Translations under genes and position numbers: made by a program
Notes under the pieces: generated by a model
Databases searched by the model: none
Told to the model about the DNA's origin: nothing
Seen by the model: only the letters and a program-made list of their open reading frames with translations
Origin: Sclerodactyla briareus
Taxonomy: Eukaryota; Echinodermata; Holothuroidea; Dendrochirotida; Sclerodactylidae
NCBI GenBank assembly: GCA_026419785.1
Contig: JAODTK010005376.1
Span: 147,328 to 211,327, forward strand
Direction: 5' to 3'
Length of the DNA: 64,000 nt
Shown: piece by piece, positions 47,650 to 58,060 of the stretch
Layout: every line of letters begins with the position of its first letter
Position numbering within the stretch: the stretch's first letter is position 1

Positions 47650-47862
47650 CCCAAGAGTGTTCGGCACAGTTGATAGAGCGTTGCCTTCCACCCGGGAGAA
47701 ACCGGGGTTCGATCACCGATCGGGTCTGACTTTAATATATTTCCTTCTGCTGGAGGCTACCACAAGTCTGGTGAATGGGGATTTCGCAGTCTGACAATTG
47801 GTGCAGTAGCCAGTTCGCACCCCTCCAGTCCTCGAATAGGGTTCGATTCCTCTTCTTCGGCA
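47650..47862 (+). repeat. Double tRNA-like SINE
   Basis: Unit 1: TCGGCACAGTTGATAGAGCG (D-arm and A-box-like, 47661-47680), then GGGGTTCGATCACC (B box, 47704-47717). Unit 2: TGGTGCAGTAGC (A-box-like, from 47799), then GGGTTCGATTCC (47839-47850), a full match to the B-box consensus. The spacing within each unit is close to that of tRNAs. It directly follows the LINE remnant. Two tRNA-like heads in a row suggest a dimeric SINE or two insertions. Neither looks like an intact tRNA gene. Confidence 0.6.
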
Positions 47863-47869
47863 AGTAACC

Positions 47870-48460
47870 ATGAAGAAAGATAATATTATAACATTCATCC
47901 TTCACTATTCCCTTCCCCCACTCACCGTGTGTAACAATCTTTTTTAGATTTTTTTTTCTATCTAGGTACTACTGGGAAGTACAAAAAAGTGAAGTTTGCA
48001 CGTCTATCAGTCTAATCATCTTTAAGAAAAAACGCGACGAATCCGCGGCACAACACGTTCAGACCACAGCTGTTAGGTCCATTTGGTTCTTTTGTAACGC
48101 ACCCGTCCGAGTATGATTCTTTTAGGATAGCCCACGTGAACAGAACCTTGTTGGACCGCAACGTCCCTCGACTGATAGACGCGGGGATAGAGGACCAAAG
48201 AAGGTATATCGGGTTGTGTTTTTCCTTTTAAAGGCGGGTTTAAATAATAAAAAGTATAATGAATGGAATACGAATGGAAAACGACGTTGCACATATAACA
48301 CAATGTCCCAATATTCAAAGGATCACGCTCAGTCATACTCAATTAACATGACATCGAGGCGAGAGTTCTCAATTATCCAAGCAGTGTCGGCGGAAATGCA
48401 GAGTAAAGGGTTCATCCACGGTACGCGCTACCACGAAGAGAGGTGACATGAAAAGAAGCG
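47870..48460. other. No gene recognised
   Basis: This is spacer between the SINE-like unit and the minisatellite. Nothing was recognised. Confidence 0.5.
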
Positions 48461-48464
48461 ATCG

Positions 48465-49077
48465 TCTATCGACGGTACCTTCAGGCATGCGCTCCGACAC
48501 TCGACAGGTACCCTTACAAATTGCCAGGCTTCGTCAATCGACATGGTACCTTTCATGCAAGGTCTCCGTTTCTCGACAGGATTCCGCGCCGCGGCCCTCG
48601 GGCACTCGAAAGATACCTTCCTGCAAGCACTCCGTCGGGCTCGAAGGTACCTTCACTGCATGCGCTCGTCTCTCGACAGGTACCTTCACTGCATGCGCTC
48701 CGTCATCGACAGGTACCTTAAGTGCATGCGCTACGTCCCTGGACAGGTACCTTCACTACTGCATGCTGCTCCGTCACTCGACAGTAACCTTCAACTGCAT
48801 GGCGCTCCGTCACTCCGACAGGTATCCTCACCGCATGCGCTCCGTCACTCGACAGGTACCTCTGCACGTGCATGCGCTCCGTCTCTCGACAGGTAACCTC
48901 ACTGCATGCGCCTCCGTCACTCGACAGGTACCGATTCAACACTGCAGCGCTCCGTCCTCTACAGGACTTCATCACTGCATGCGCTCCGTCCTCGACAGTT
49001 ACCTTCACGGCACTGCATGCGTCTCCGTGCACTCGACAGGTTCTTTCACTGCATGCGCTCCGTACTCGAACAGTAGC
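48465..49077. repeat. Minisatellite, 34-38 bp units
   Basis: There are about 18 units of the form CGACAGGTACCTTCAC followed by TGCATGCGCTCCGTC, most with KpnI (GGTACC) and SphI (GCATGC) sites. Unit length varies from about 32 to 40 bases, mainly by short indels. The first units (48500-48640) are the most divergent and the central ones the most alike. A 220-codon ORF crosses the array, but the unit length is not a multiple of three and the frame meaning changes between units, so it is not taken as a gene. Confidence 0.9.
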
Positions 49078-49084
49078 GCGGGGG

Positions 49085-49820
49085 GGGTTTTCGCTGTTGA
49101 CTTACGCTAACATAATAGCCGAAAAGGCTTACCACATAACCTCATTTAAGGGACGATTACGGCTTACACAAAAACATTATACGAAGAATACTTGGAATGT
49201 CAGGGCGCGTTACCACTGTATCTCCCTCCCTCACACTTAAGTTTTCCATATCGAATCAATAAGCGCCTTCACTGAAGCCTTACGCCCGGCGTAACACGGT
49301 TTTACCATTGAAGGTTGATGCGCGCTAACACTTCATCCCTCCCTGGTCTTGAACATGCTCTCCTTATGTATCACTGGTCACTTTCACTAGAGCAGAGCAC
49401 CTGCCTTACCCGTTACTCACTTCTACTACTACGAGCCATAGAGGTCAACGAGACGCTACGACTAACCTGGCATTCCACTCCTCACAGACTAAGTCCCGTC
49501 TTCTGTTAAACTCCGCCCTCCAAGATCGTGAAGTCTGGGTTTGTAATGCGGAAAACAAGCCAAACAAACTGCGCCGGGCCGGCCGAGGCACCCGGTTTTA
49601 TTCCTCGCTACTAGTGCTCTCTGATGCGTACAGACCGTTCCTAGTTCACCCCCACTAGCCGTCTGCCTTCTGGAGGAGGGTCCAACCACAATTCTCCATG
49701 AAGTTTTCCGGCTCACACCCATGTCTAAGGCTTGTCCCGATTGGCTGAAAAGGTCCCCAGACATTGTGGATCCATGCGGCACGCTGTCTGACCTCCGATT
49801 GGCTAGCCCGATTCATCTCA
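49085..49820. other. No gene recognised
   Basis: There are short ORFs only. The sequence is less AT-rich than its surroundings. Confidence 0.45.
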
Positions 49821-49829
49821 TTAACGGCA

Positions 49830-50285
49830 CAGCACTTAACCCCCCCCCATTGACACAACACGGGCACGTGTCTGCTGCCGCATCCACGTGGCCCATGGCT
49901 CTACACTTCCCACAGTCGGGACGTAAGGCTAAGTACGCCACGTGGCCGTCCGCATTGTGCTCACGGACAAAAACGAGTCAAACGACGCCCCACCGCACGG
50001 TGTCTACTGCTCTCGGGCAATTCTCGTAACGCTCCACGGGGTGTTCATTCTGCTCAAGATGCCGGTAGGAAAACTTTCCGGGGTGTTATATTCTGTCTGC
50101 TTCAGAGTCCGGGAGTTTGGAAGTCGCATACGTTCACTTTTACGTCTCAGACTCGCAGAGCAAACGTTCACACCGGTATTGTGGCAAACAACTGAGGCGG
50201 ATGTAAGCTCCTGGAAATTGGGCACCAAGTTGATCACTGATCGGTTCACAGCGAGCTGAGAAAACACCTCCGCCCTGAAATCCAA
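49830..50285 (-). pseudogene. Possible retroelement gag-like fragment with Cys/His motif
   Basis: On the minus strand, HNADGHVAYLALRP is followed by DCGKCRAMGHVDAAADTC and PCC. The spacing C-x2-C-x4-H fits a CCHC zinc knuckle, as in ORF1/gag proteins of retroelements. The stretch before it could be a second, damaged knuckle. The last Cys is farther away than in the standard motif. The upstream 93-codon frame (50004-50285) is unrecognised. A chance match is possible. Confidence 0.3.
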
Positions 50286-50289
50286 TATA

Positions 50290-50750
50290 CTCGGGATTCA
50301 CTTTCGGTTTTGGGGCTGGCTCGTCATTAAAACAGTAGCCACTACAACGAGAACCATGGGGTAAACGAAGTAAAATATCACACGGCTTGTTATGGGCATT
50401 CCTCCAGCCTGCTCTCAGGATTCGCGAGAAAGAATTTAAAGGTAACCAGGCGTAAATAGAAGGAAACGCGGAATGTGGTCACTCTGGCCTACCCACCATT
50501 CCTTTGAAAAGTTTCATACACTCCTGATTCCTTTCCGAAGGGCAAAAGAATCACTACGCATTCACGTCATCGTGTTTGTGTGGTGTGGGGGGGGGGGGTG
50601 TATGGTCCAGGCTTCTTGTTGATAACATACTGAGGAACGCAAGCTTCCATTAGGTTCAAATTAGCCCTTTAAGTGTACAGTTATAAGGAATAAGACCCCC
50701 TTGTTTAACTGGTGTATACCAGTCCCTATTGTTCTCTTATATTCATTTCA
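50290..50750. other. No gene recognised
   Basis: A G11 run lies at 50588-50598. Nothing else was seen. Confidence 0.5.
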
Positions 50751-50754
50751 CAAT

Positions 50755-51205
50755 TTTAGCACTTATTTGGTAGTGACTCCTCACTTGTGACCACCCCCTA
50801 TAGTTTCAGTAGAGTCCAACCACCTACCCAAAATTGAGAAAACCCATAAGGCATTCAGACATCGCAAATAATCGTTTTTATTGAAATAATTCCTCATCTC
50901 TAGCATGAATATTCAAACTATTTTGTCATGGCATGGCAATCGCCAAGAGTTATACCATTTTACTTACATAATTTATTTTATAGTGACTCCAATAACTTGT
51001 GACCCCCAAAAACGCCCGTTATAAGTTTTCAGTATATTCCACCACCTACCCCAAATTGAGAAAACCCATAAGGCATTCAGACCATCGGCCAGTATGGTTT
51101 TTTTTATTGAAATATTTCCGCATCCTCTAGCAGGATTTCAAAATATGTTGTCCATGTGCATTGCAATCCCAAGAGTTATACATGTTACTTACATAATATT
51201 ATTTA
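50755..51205. repeat. Two tandem units of about 220 bp
   Basis: TAGTGACTCC, CTTGTGACC, CACCTACCC, AATTGAGAAAACCCATAAGG, CATTCAGAC, TTTATTGAAATA and AAGAGTTATAC appear in the same order twice, starting near 50770 and 50990. They are non-coding. Confidence 0.8.
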
Positions 51206-51209
51206 TACA

Positions 51210-51735
51210 ACGTGTCAAAATTCCCCTGCGCCGATGATAGACAGTTTAAAACAAATGTGATGGGTGATGAGACCCATGAAATGCCTTATTTAACCTAAAG
51301 CAGATTATTCACTATGATCCCACATAATAAATTGATGAAATTGTGGAAAATGGTGAACATTTATAATATTTTTCGGGCACTTTAGCTTTCCACACGATAC
51401 AGTACCTCACACACCAACCTGAATCGGTAAAATCCCATACTTTGGTGCGTAGGCTCTCCATGATGAGTACAAATCGCTAATGTTTTTTGTGGTAGTGGAG
51501 ATAGGTCTGCAATTCAAGATAAGTCAAAGTCAGAAAATCTTTTAACCCACGATCAGTCAAAATGCCTAGTCCGCTCAAGAATGAAATTATAATTAATTTC
51601 AGAGCTTCAGATTGGACATTCTAATATTTCTTCTTCGCAGAATGATCAATGAGTGAATGTCTTCGCTTAAAATGTTGTCTCTCTAAGAGTGTGAAATGCG
51701 TTCAGACAGTCTTGATTTCTTCTTCAGGAATCACG
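51210..51735. other. No gene recognised
   Basis: AT-rich, short ORFs only. Confidence 0.5.
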
Positions 51736-51764
51736 GGCGAATTTTTAGTGGGTCCGTTTCTTTT

Positions 51765-51870
51765 TTCTTTCCTGGAAATGTTGTGGCTCCGGGGTCGTGC
51801 ATGAGGATTTTGTCCTTCCTGACCTTATTTCACTAAACTAACGAACTATGCAGTCCTTCTTCTGGGAGTA
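51765..51870 (+). mobile_element. CR1/L2-like 3' end, plus orientation
   Basis: GGAAATGTTGTGGCTCCGGGG, GAGGATTTTGTCCTTCC and TTTCACTAAACTAACG match the 3' blocks of the family. Similarity to 45310-45420 goes on past the tail (ACTATGCAGTCC against ACTATACAATGCC). It lies about 60 bases from the 3' end of the next copy, tail to tail. Confidence 0.55.
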
Positions 51871-51894
51871 TTATACATGAGGCTACATGTCTCA

Positions 51895-53200
51895 GTGTTT
51901 AGTTTACTTTAGTTTAGTTTAGTTTAGTGGAAAAGGGCAGGAAATGACAAAATCCTCATGAGATACCCTGAATCCACAACATCCCAAACAGACGAGAACA
52001 ACCCGATGCCTGGAAATTCGCCCATAAGTCTTGAAATAAATCTGTGAGAATAAATAATTTCCGGATGTCATCTAATCGGCGCTTTACCACGAAGCTTGAG
52101 CAAATGGACCTCCGATTATGGTAACTTTGGAAAAATTCAAAACAAATAGTGTAGGGAAGGCTCTCGCATCCATGAACACTTTTAAAAACCGGAATCAAAG
52201 CACTCTCGAATCGTCTCAGCTCCATAGAATCCTTAGAACCGAGACGCCCTTTAATCTTTCTTCCTCGTAAGGAATCTCTAAGACAGTGAATTAATCAAGT
52301 GGCCCTCCGCTGAACGTTTTCAATCACCTGCTTGTCTTCGAGAAATATGGATTCATACTTGGACAGAATACTCCATGTGAGGTCTCACCACTGCTTAAAC
52401 AACCTGACAACGATTATTTTTACAAGGAAACTGAAGTGACGTCTTCTCATTCAAGAATCCATTACCTTCCCTAACCTTCAGCACACTGCTTAGAATTGTG
52501 GGTTCAAAGGAAGATTAAAGAATGAAAAATGAATCACGAGTTCCCTTCGAATGCACCTGATGAATAGTTTTTGCCCAGTTTATCCTTAAAGAAGGCGTTG
52601 CGATTGTTTGAAACCACATGCAAACTTTTGCAGCTTACCGGCATTGCAAAACATTTGCACAATCGAAAATCATTTGGAGTTAATCCAAATCCTTTCGGAC
52701 AATTGCAACATCATCTTCAAGTAACCCACCTCCCATACAAACTTGGTATTGTTCGTAATCTGGAATGCACCGAATCCTGCGATCGTCACTTACGTCATAA
52801 ACAGACAACGCCCAAGAACCGATCCTTGGGGAACACCGTCTAGTGAACTTTTGCCAAGGTGACGAACGGTCCATTTAATGACAACTCGTTGTTCCCTATT
52901 GAGAAGCCACTGACGAATCCACTCAATGACAATCCCCTTAATGCCAAAACCTTTTCAATTTACGCAAGAGACGCTCATGAGGAACCTTGTCTCCAAAGCT
53001 TTTGGAATCTAGGGAAATTATAGCAACACGCCGTTGTCACTGCACTAGTGAACTCGTCCATAAATTCGCAAGAGATTAGTCCAGACACGAACTATTTTTC
53101 TGAAACCATTGAAAAATCGACAATATGATCCCCGAATACTGAATTCTAACACCTTGCAAATAACATAATTCAAGACTCACGGCCTGTAATTACAAGCTTA
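51895..53200 (-). mobile_element. CR1/L2-like retrotransposon, RT domain to 3' end
   Basis: The minus strand carries an intact RT motif B, VPQGSVLG, at 52811-52834. It also shows NELSLNGPFVTLAKVH-like sequence before it, SMELRRFESALIPVF near 52190-52230 (thumb/C-terminal region) and the 3' block near 51950. It ends in a clear TAAAC/CTAAA tandem tail at 51897-51930 (plus-strand TTTAGTTTAGTTTAG), the kind of short 3' repeat typical of CR1/L2 elements. It is 5'-truncated and many frames are broken. It is collinear with 38990-40420. Confidence 0.8.
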
Positions 53201-53209
53201 TAGAATGAT

Positions 53210-55710
53210 GAACAGGCTAGAGTTTACTAAATCGGTTGGCTTTCTTGTGAATGAATAACGTTTTATTCTATATGGTTATTTTCACAGCGTACGTGGTGCA
53301 GTAATTGACGGTGTGCCCAAACTTTTGACATTTAGAGGTCTTTGTATAGATTACCCTGTTAGTGAGTGAAAATGACTAGAATCCTCATTAGGTAAACACC
53401 GCTGACCGGTATATAACTACCTCTAGATGATCCTTTTTCCGGAATATATTTGCGACCTTAATCATTCATTTGGCTATTGTTTATCAGGCTTGTTTTACTT
53501 GTTTCTTCCGTCCCCTATCTCTATTCAGGATTAACCCCGGAATACATATTGTCAGCTGCTTCTGGGATTACCGATACGAAGTTGTTGAGCATGTCGGGTT
53601 CCACGGTTTTGGAAGGGAGTCATGGTATTAGACTTGCCCAAGTATCTCGTGCGTAGGTCTCAAACATATCCAAGACGGCAGGCGCTACTACCGAGGTTGC
53701 TTCTCAATCATTCCGCCCCTCGGAACCTGCTGCAAAGAGCGAAAAATCAATCAATCGTCAATCAATCGATCCGTGCGAACTAATCAAGTGTGTTTAAAAT
53801 TAGAGGTCGTACTACAATCGGGCTCTGATTAAGGCAGAATGGGATAGTCCTATAGGATGAAACGTTCACGAGAGACTTGGGCAAGTCTATGGTGGTATCA
53901 TCGCGTTGGAGATCGTGTTGATTGAGGCAAACGTCCAGGATCAGATTACTAATATAGAAACATATACTTTGTAAATTAAAAAAGAAGCTTATTTGTTCCG
54001 TGATCCGTCGGTGGTCAAAAGCCTGAAGAATGATTGGTCGATATGGTAGTCGAGCCGGACGGTCACTCAAAGAAAGTTCTTCGGCAGATTTTTCTGTTCT
54101 TTAAATCAGAGATCCTACTAATTACACACAACGTGTGTTTATGTTCCCTGCCTAACTGTGTATTCTACGACGGCGAATGGCGTCAATTTCAACCGTTGTG
54201 TGACGCTCCGGCTATAGTTCCTCTAGTGGTGAAAGTTTGTACAGCTGAGACTTTGTTGATCCGTTGCCGTATGTCTCCAAGATGTATTAATAGCATATAA
54301 CCCACTGGCACTCGCTGTCCGTCCGTGGTCTCGTCACTGTATACAGGGGTTCCGTATACTGCTACCGTGCCAACTCCCGACAACAGGGAGAGGAGGGCCG
54401 ACGAATTACACGCCAGGAAAAAGTGTTTAGACAACAAACAAGTTTGAACGCTATTTGGCACCGTCTTTACAATGTGTTTTCGAAATGTTGCAAAACGTCG
54501 TTCAAAAAAGCGGATAATTCCTAACACATTGCTGTGCGATTTCGTGTCGGATGCAGGAGAGCCTGTCAATGCAATCATGCATGCGCTGCGTTATAGTGTG
54601 TGTGCGTGCGGGTGTGTGTGCGTGCGTCTGCGTGCGTGTAGTGTATATGACACTCCGGCCAGCCCGCATACTAACGAAGCAAGAATGTGCCAGTTGCAAT
54701 GAAGTAGGTTGCTTTTATGTTGGGGATGGTCCTATGTTTTTTTGTTTTTTTTATTTTATTTTTTTTTAGGGGGGAGGGGGAGGGGGTAAGGCGAAGTCAT
54801 TCAGGATCGTGAGGGGGTAACTTCGAGAAGCTTGTCAGCAACAAGTATGAAACGCAAGTACATATTAGGTTCGAAACGCGTATGTAGGGTGTAATATGTA
54901 TTTAGTGTGAGATCAAAGTCAATCAGGTCTCTACTTCTCGATACGAGACAATATTGTTATAACTTGGCAACGAACCATAACGGGACAAGCGTAATGGCAT
55001 TGTTTTGTCGTATGTGCAAACTGTGACTTACTTCCGCTTATCACCGCTGAGATAAGGAACTCATAAGGCCCATATCTCCGAGCGGGGCAGGTCGCTCGGG
55101 TCAGATGTGACCAGTCTTGCTACTTTCGCGAGCAGGTTTCACGGGGTCCCGGTAGAGGACATCATGCGGGCGGCAGCGGGGAAGACTCCCACGACGTTCG
55201 TCTGCCCGCTGCCTCCTCCCAATAACAGTCTCGGCCGATATCTTCCTTCGCCAGGGCTTGTTAACCACACAACCTCCACCCAACCCCTTCTGTCTACGCC
55301 TAGTCCACACCAATCGTGACCGCACGGTCCCGCCTCCTGTGGCCCTGTGCTAGTCTGGTGCAAAGGAAATGTGGGTTACGTTTGAGTAAAGTGAAAATAA
55401 TTTTTCACAACCCTCTCCCTGGTTTGTGAATCTGTGAGCTACCAAATACTCACCCATATTGGTGCGTTCCGCCCAACCGTCCCCACGTCCGTCCGGCCAT
55501 CACGTGCGGTCTCCTTCGTCGACCACGGGGGCTTCGCCCTTTCATTCCCTTGGACTACTCGGCTGAAAAATAGAAGGACGTGGGGTTGCACCCGACTTCC
55601 GTAAGATTGCCAGTGTAATGGCGCGGGGCGGGGTTGCAAAGTGCCACTATTGAGTAAGTATCCGTAGCTCACAGATTCACAAACCAGGGAGTTTTTTTGT
55701 GATTCTGTGA
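53210..55710. other. No gene recognised
   Basis: A TG/TGCG-rich tract lies at 54595-54650 and T/G runs at 54738-54790. The ORFs (up to 129 codons) have no recognisable features. Confidence 0.45.
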
Positions 55711-55714
55711 CGGA

Positions 55715-56200
55715 TGTTGACCAAACTTTGACCCAATGTTGTGACTTTGGTGAGGTCAGGGTCAAAGGTCCTTAACGGGAGCAATATAGGTCATTATGTG
55801 TTTTTCCCAACTGTATCTCCTACCAGTACATCAGATTTCTTGAACTGTGTCATAATGTACTCTTTTGAGCCAGTTTTGCAGATTTGGATGCACATCATGT
55901 AGTGTCATTAGAATTAAAAACAGTAACATTTGATGACAGGACCCAATGTTCTGGACTTGGGACATCTTTGGACCATGTGAAGGTCATGGTCATGGGTCAT
56001 TAACGGGCAACAATAGGCCACCGTGTAAATTTGCTTTTCTCTTTCTCACTTGGTCATTCTTTTGATGATGTTGACCAACTGAGTAAAATGTTATTGAACC
56101 TGCTATTGCATCAGTGGCATATGAAGTCAATGTCAAAAATCGCTTGCAAGGGGCACAATGGCCATTGTTTGAACTCATTTTGGTCTCATGATCTTGACAT
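55715..56200. repeat. Two tandem units of about 240 bp rich in GGTCA
   Basis: GACCCAATGTT, GGTCAnGGTCA(A/T)nGG, TTAACGGG and AATAGG occur in order near 55730-55790 and 55940-56010. TGACC and GGTCA words are dense, as at 35.3-36.4 kb, though the units differ. The array stops just before the homology of Y copy 2 begins. Confidence 0.65.
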
Positions 56201-56244
56201 TTAACACATTCGTCTAGTTACATTTGTGCGGTGTGAATTACAGC

Positions 56245-57400
56245 ACCATTGTGCTCTAGTTTCTGGTCCTGTTAAAACGGCATCGTATTTGGAATCAGTG
56301 ACTAGTTTGAAACAGGATCGTATACAAAACGAGATATCAAGATGACGTGCAATGCGTCAGAGATTCACAATCCGCAAGATGTTATCCAAGCACCGGTCCG
56401 GTGGTAAAAATGTTGAACTAATCGATATAACTCTGTTTTTAGAACATAGGAATAACTGATGGAAATAATGAATAATTCGGGTAAAATTTGAGTCATGCTG
56501 GAGAGGGAGAGTACGAGTGTATGGTTATAATGATCAGGGTGTTTTTTGTGTTCGGCGGGTTTTAGATCCATTGATAGTTAGTGAACGTTGCCTCGCATGG
56601 AACTCCATGTCTTCAGAAAAGAAGAAGCAGAAGCAACCTTGGACAAAAGATTTAATTTTTATTTGGCGCAACATGTCACTTTACTGCTACTTCCCGTGGT
56701 TTGCTGATCAAGGTTGGGGTAACTAGGGAATATGAAACTACGGATGCCACACAGACCATGTGTCATCACCACTAACTGGTCCATCAGATATAACACCGGG
56801 CGGTGTGAAAGGAAAGGAAACTATATCCTTAATGTGGGACCATGAGGGCTTTTGAATACGGAACTACTACAAGTGTTGGTCACCCACAGCCAGTTGGAGC
56901 CTCTCGTGTAGGCCTCGGTCCTATTATCGTTTCACCCGGGACACAGCAGTAAGAAGACAGAAAGAAGAGCAGAAACGAAGAAAGAACAGAGCCACCAATC
57001 GATCTAACCAGTATTTCTCCAAAAGACGACCGAGCAGACAGCTCGAGGGGGGATGTTTTCCTCTTGATAGCCCCATCCTCTCCACGACTTTGCATCTTTC
57101 CTCCAGTGCATCGTTACTCCCAAAGCGAATTCAAGCAGCAATGGTTCTTATAATTATTAAATCCTCTGGTGTTAAAACGATCGTTGTTGGGTACTGCAGG
57201 ATTTGCCGGCATTATATGCTACACGAACGCAGTTATTGAGAGACGCATTTCAATAGGAGTGGTGCGCGCTAATTCACAACCCTGACAGAAAGAAAAGAAA
57301 GGCCTGACAGGGATTCATCATGCGACTGGCCAAACAACTGACGAAATTTTGACCCAATCCTATCGATTCGACATTTCTTTTTCAATTGTAGGATTTGTAT
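56245..57400 (+). pseudogene. Y-family Ig receptor-like gene, copy 2 (5'-truncated)
   Basis: DNA homology to Y copies 1 and 3 begins inside the signal-peptide coding part (TTGTGCT...CTGTTAA near 56250). There is no equivalent ATG or upstream region; the TGACC/GGTCA tandem repeat lies there instead. Further along, GATGACGTGCAATGCG (strand B), GGAGAGTACGAGTGTATG (GEYECM, strand F of domain 1), CACTTTACTGCTAC (domain 2) and CAGATATAACACCGGG are recognisable. The membrane and tail regions are present but broken (57150-57300). With many indels and no start, it is probably a pseudogene. It is followed within about 50 bases by the start of duplicated block B. Confidence 0.6.
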
Positions 57401-57814
57401 TCAGGCAATACAATACAGTAATATGGGCAGCGTCGTGGCTGGAAAGGAGGGTGATATGAAATGAAGGCCTGAATGGAACTTAATTGACAGTTAAATCCCC
57501 TGAACTGAAATGGTTGAATTGGCTGAACTGGAATTCCATATTGGAACTAATCCAGCTTCCCTTATTGATAATTGGGTGATGCAACCATGGCGAGAGCATC
57601 ATTAGATTTTGGCTGAATATGTGCCCTAAAATCATCCTGCCCCTATTTTAGGATTGAAAGGGACTTCGAGATTTGTAAGTCCGCTCCACTCCCGGCGATT
57701 AAGCCTTTGTCAACCAATAGCACAACAAATTGTTTGTATTGGTCTTACACTCTCAGAACTCTTGAACTGTGGTCGCCACGGGCGTCGCCAGAGATGGGTG
57801 ATCGGGGGGGGGGG

Positions 57815-58060
57815 GGGTATATCACAATCACCATTAAGTGGAGCGCCACCGAGAGTGACGCGGATCGTCCAAGGAAATTTCGGCACCTAGAATTCCCAGA
57901 TTAGCAGGGAGGTCGCCTCACCGGGCCATTCCATCAGCCATCAAAAATATCTCATAACAGCCACTTTTCTGTTCTATCATTTTGTCTTATGAGAATATTT
58001 ACAAATTTCTCATTGCGTGGAGAGGGATCTCTCGAACGACCAGCCTCCAACGACAATTTG
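57815..58060 (+). repeat. GGAGCGCCACC-motif dispersed repeat (in copy B)
   Basis: It corresponds to 660-930. A G12 run at 57806-57817 precedes it, as G runs precede the copy at 16935. Confidence 0.6.

Noticed and set aside
48448-49110. 220-codon ORF, one of the longest in the window
   Set aside because: It lies wholly on the 34-38 bp minisatellite, whose unit length is not a multiple of three; openness follows from repeat composition.
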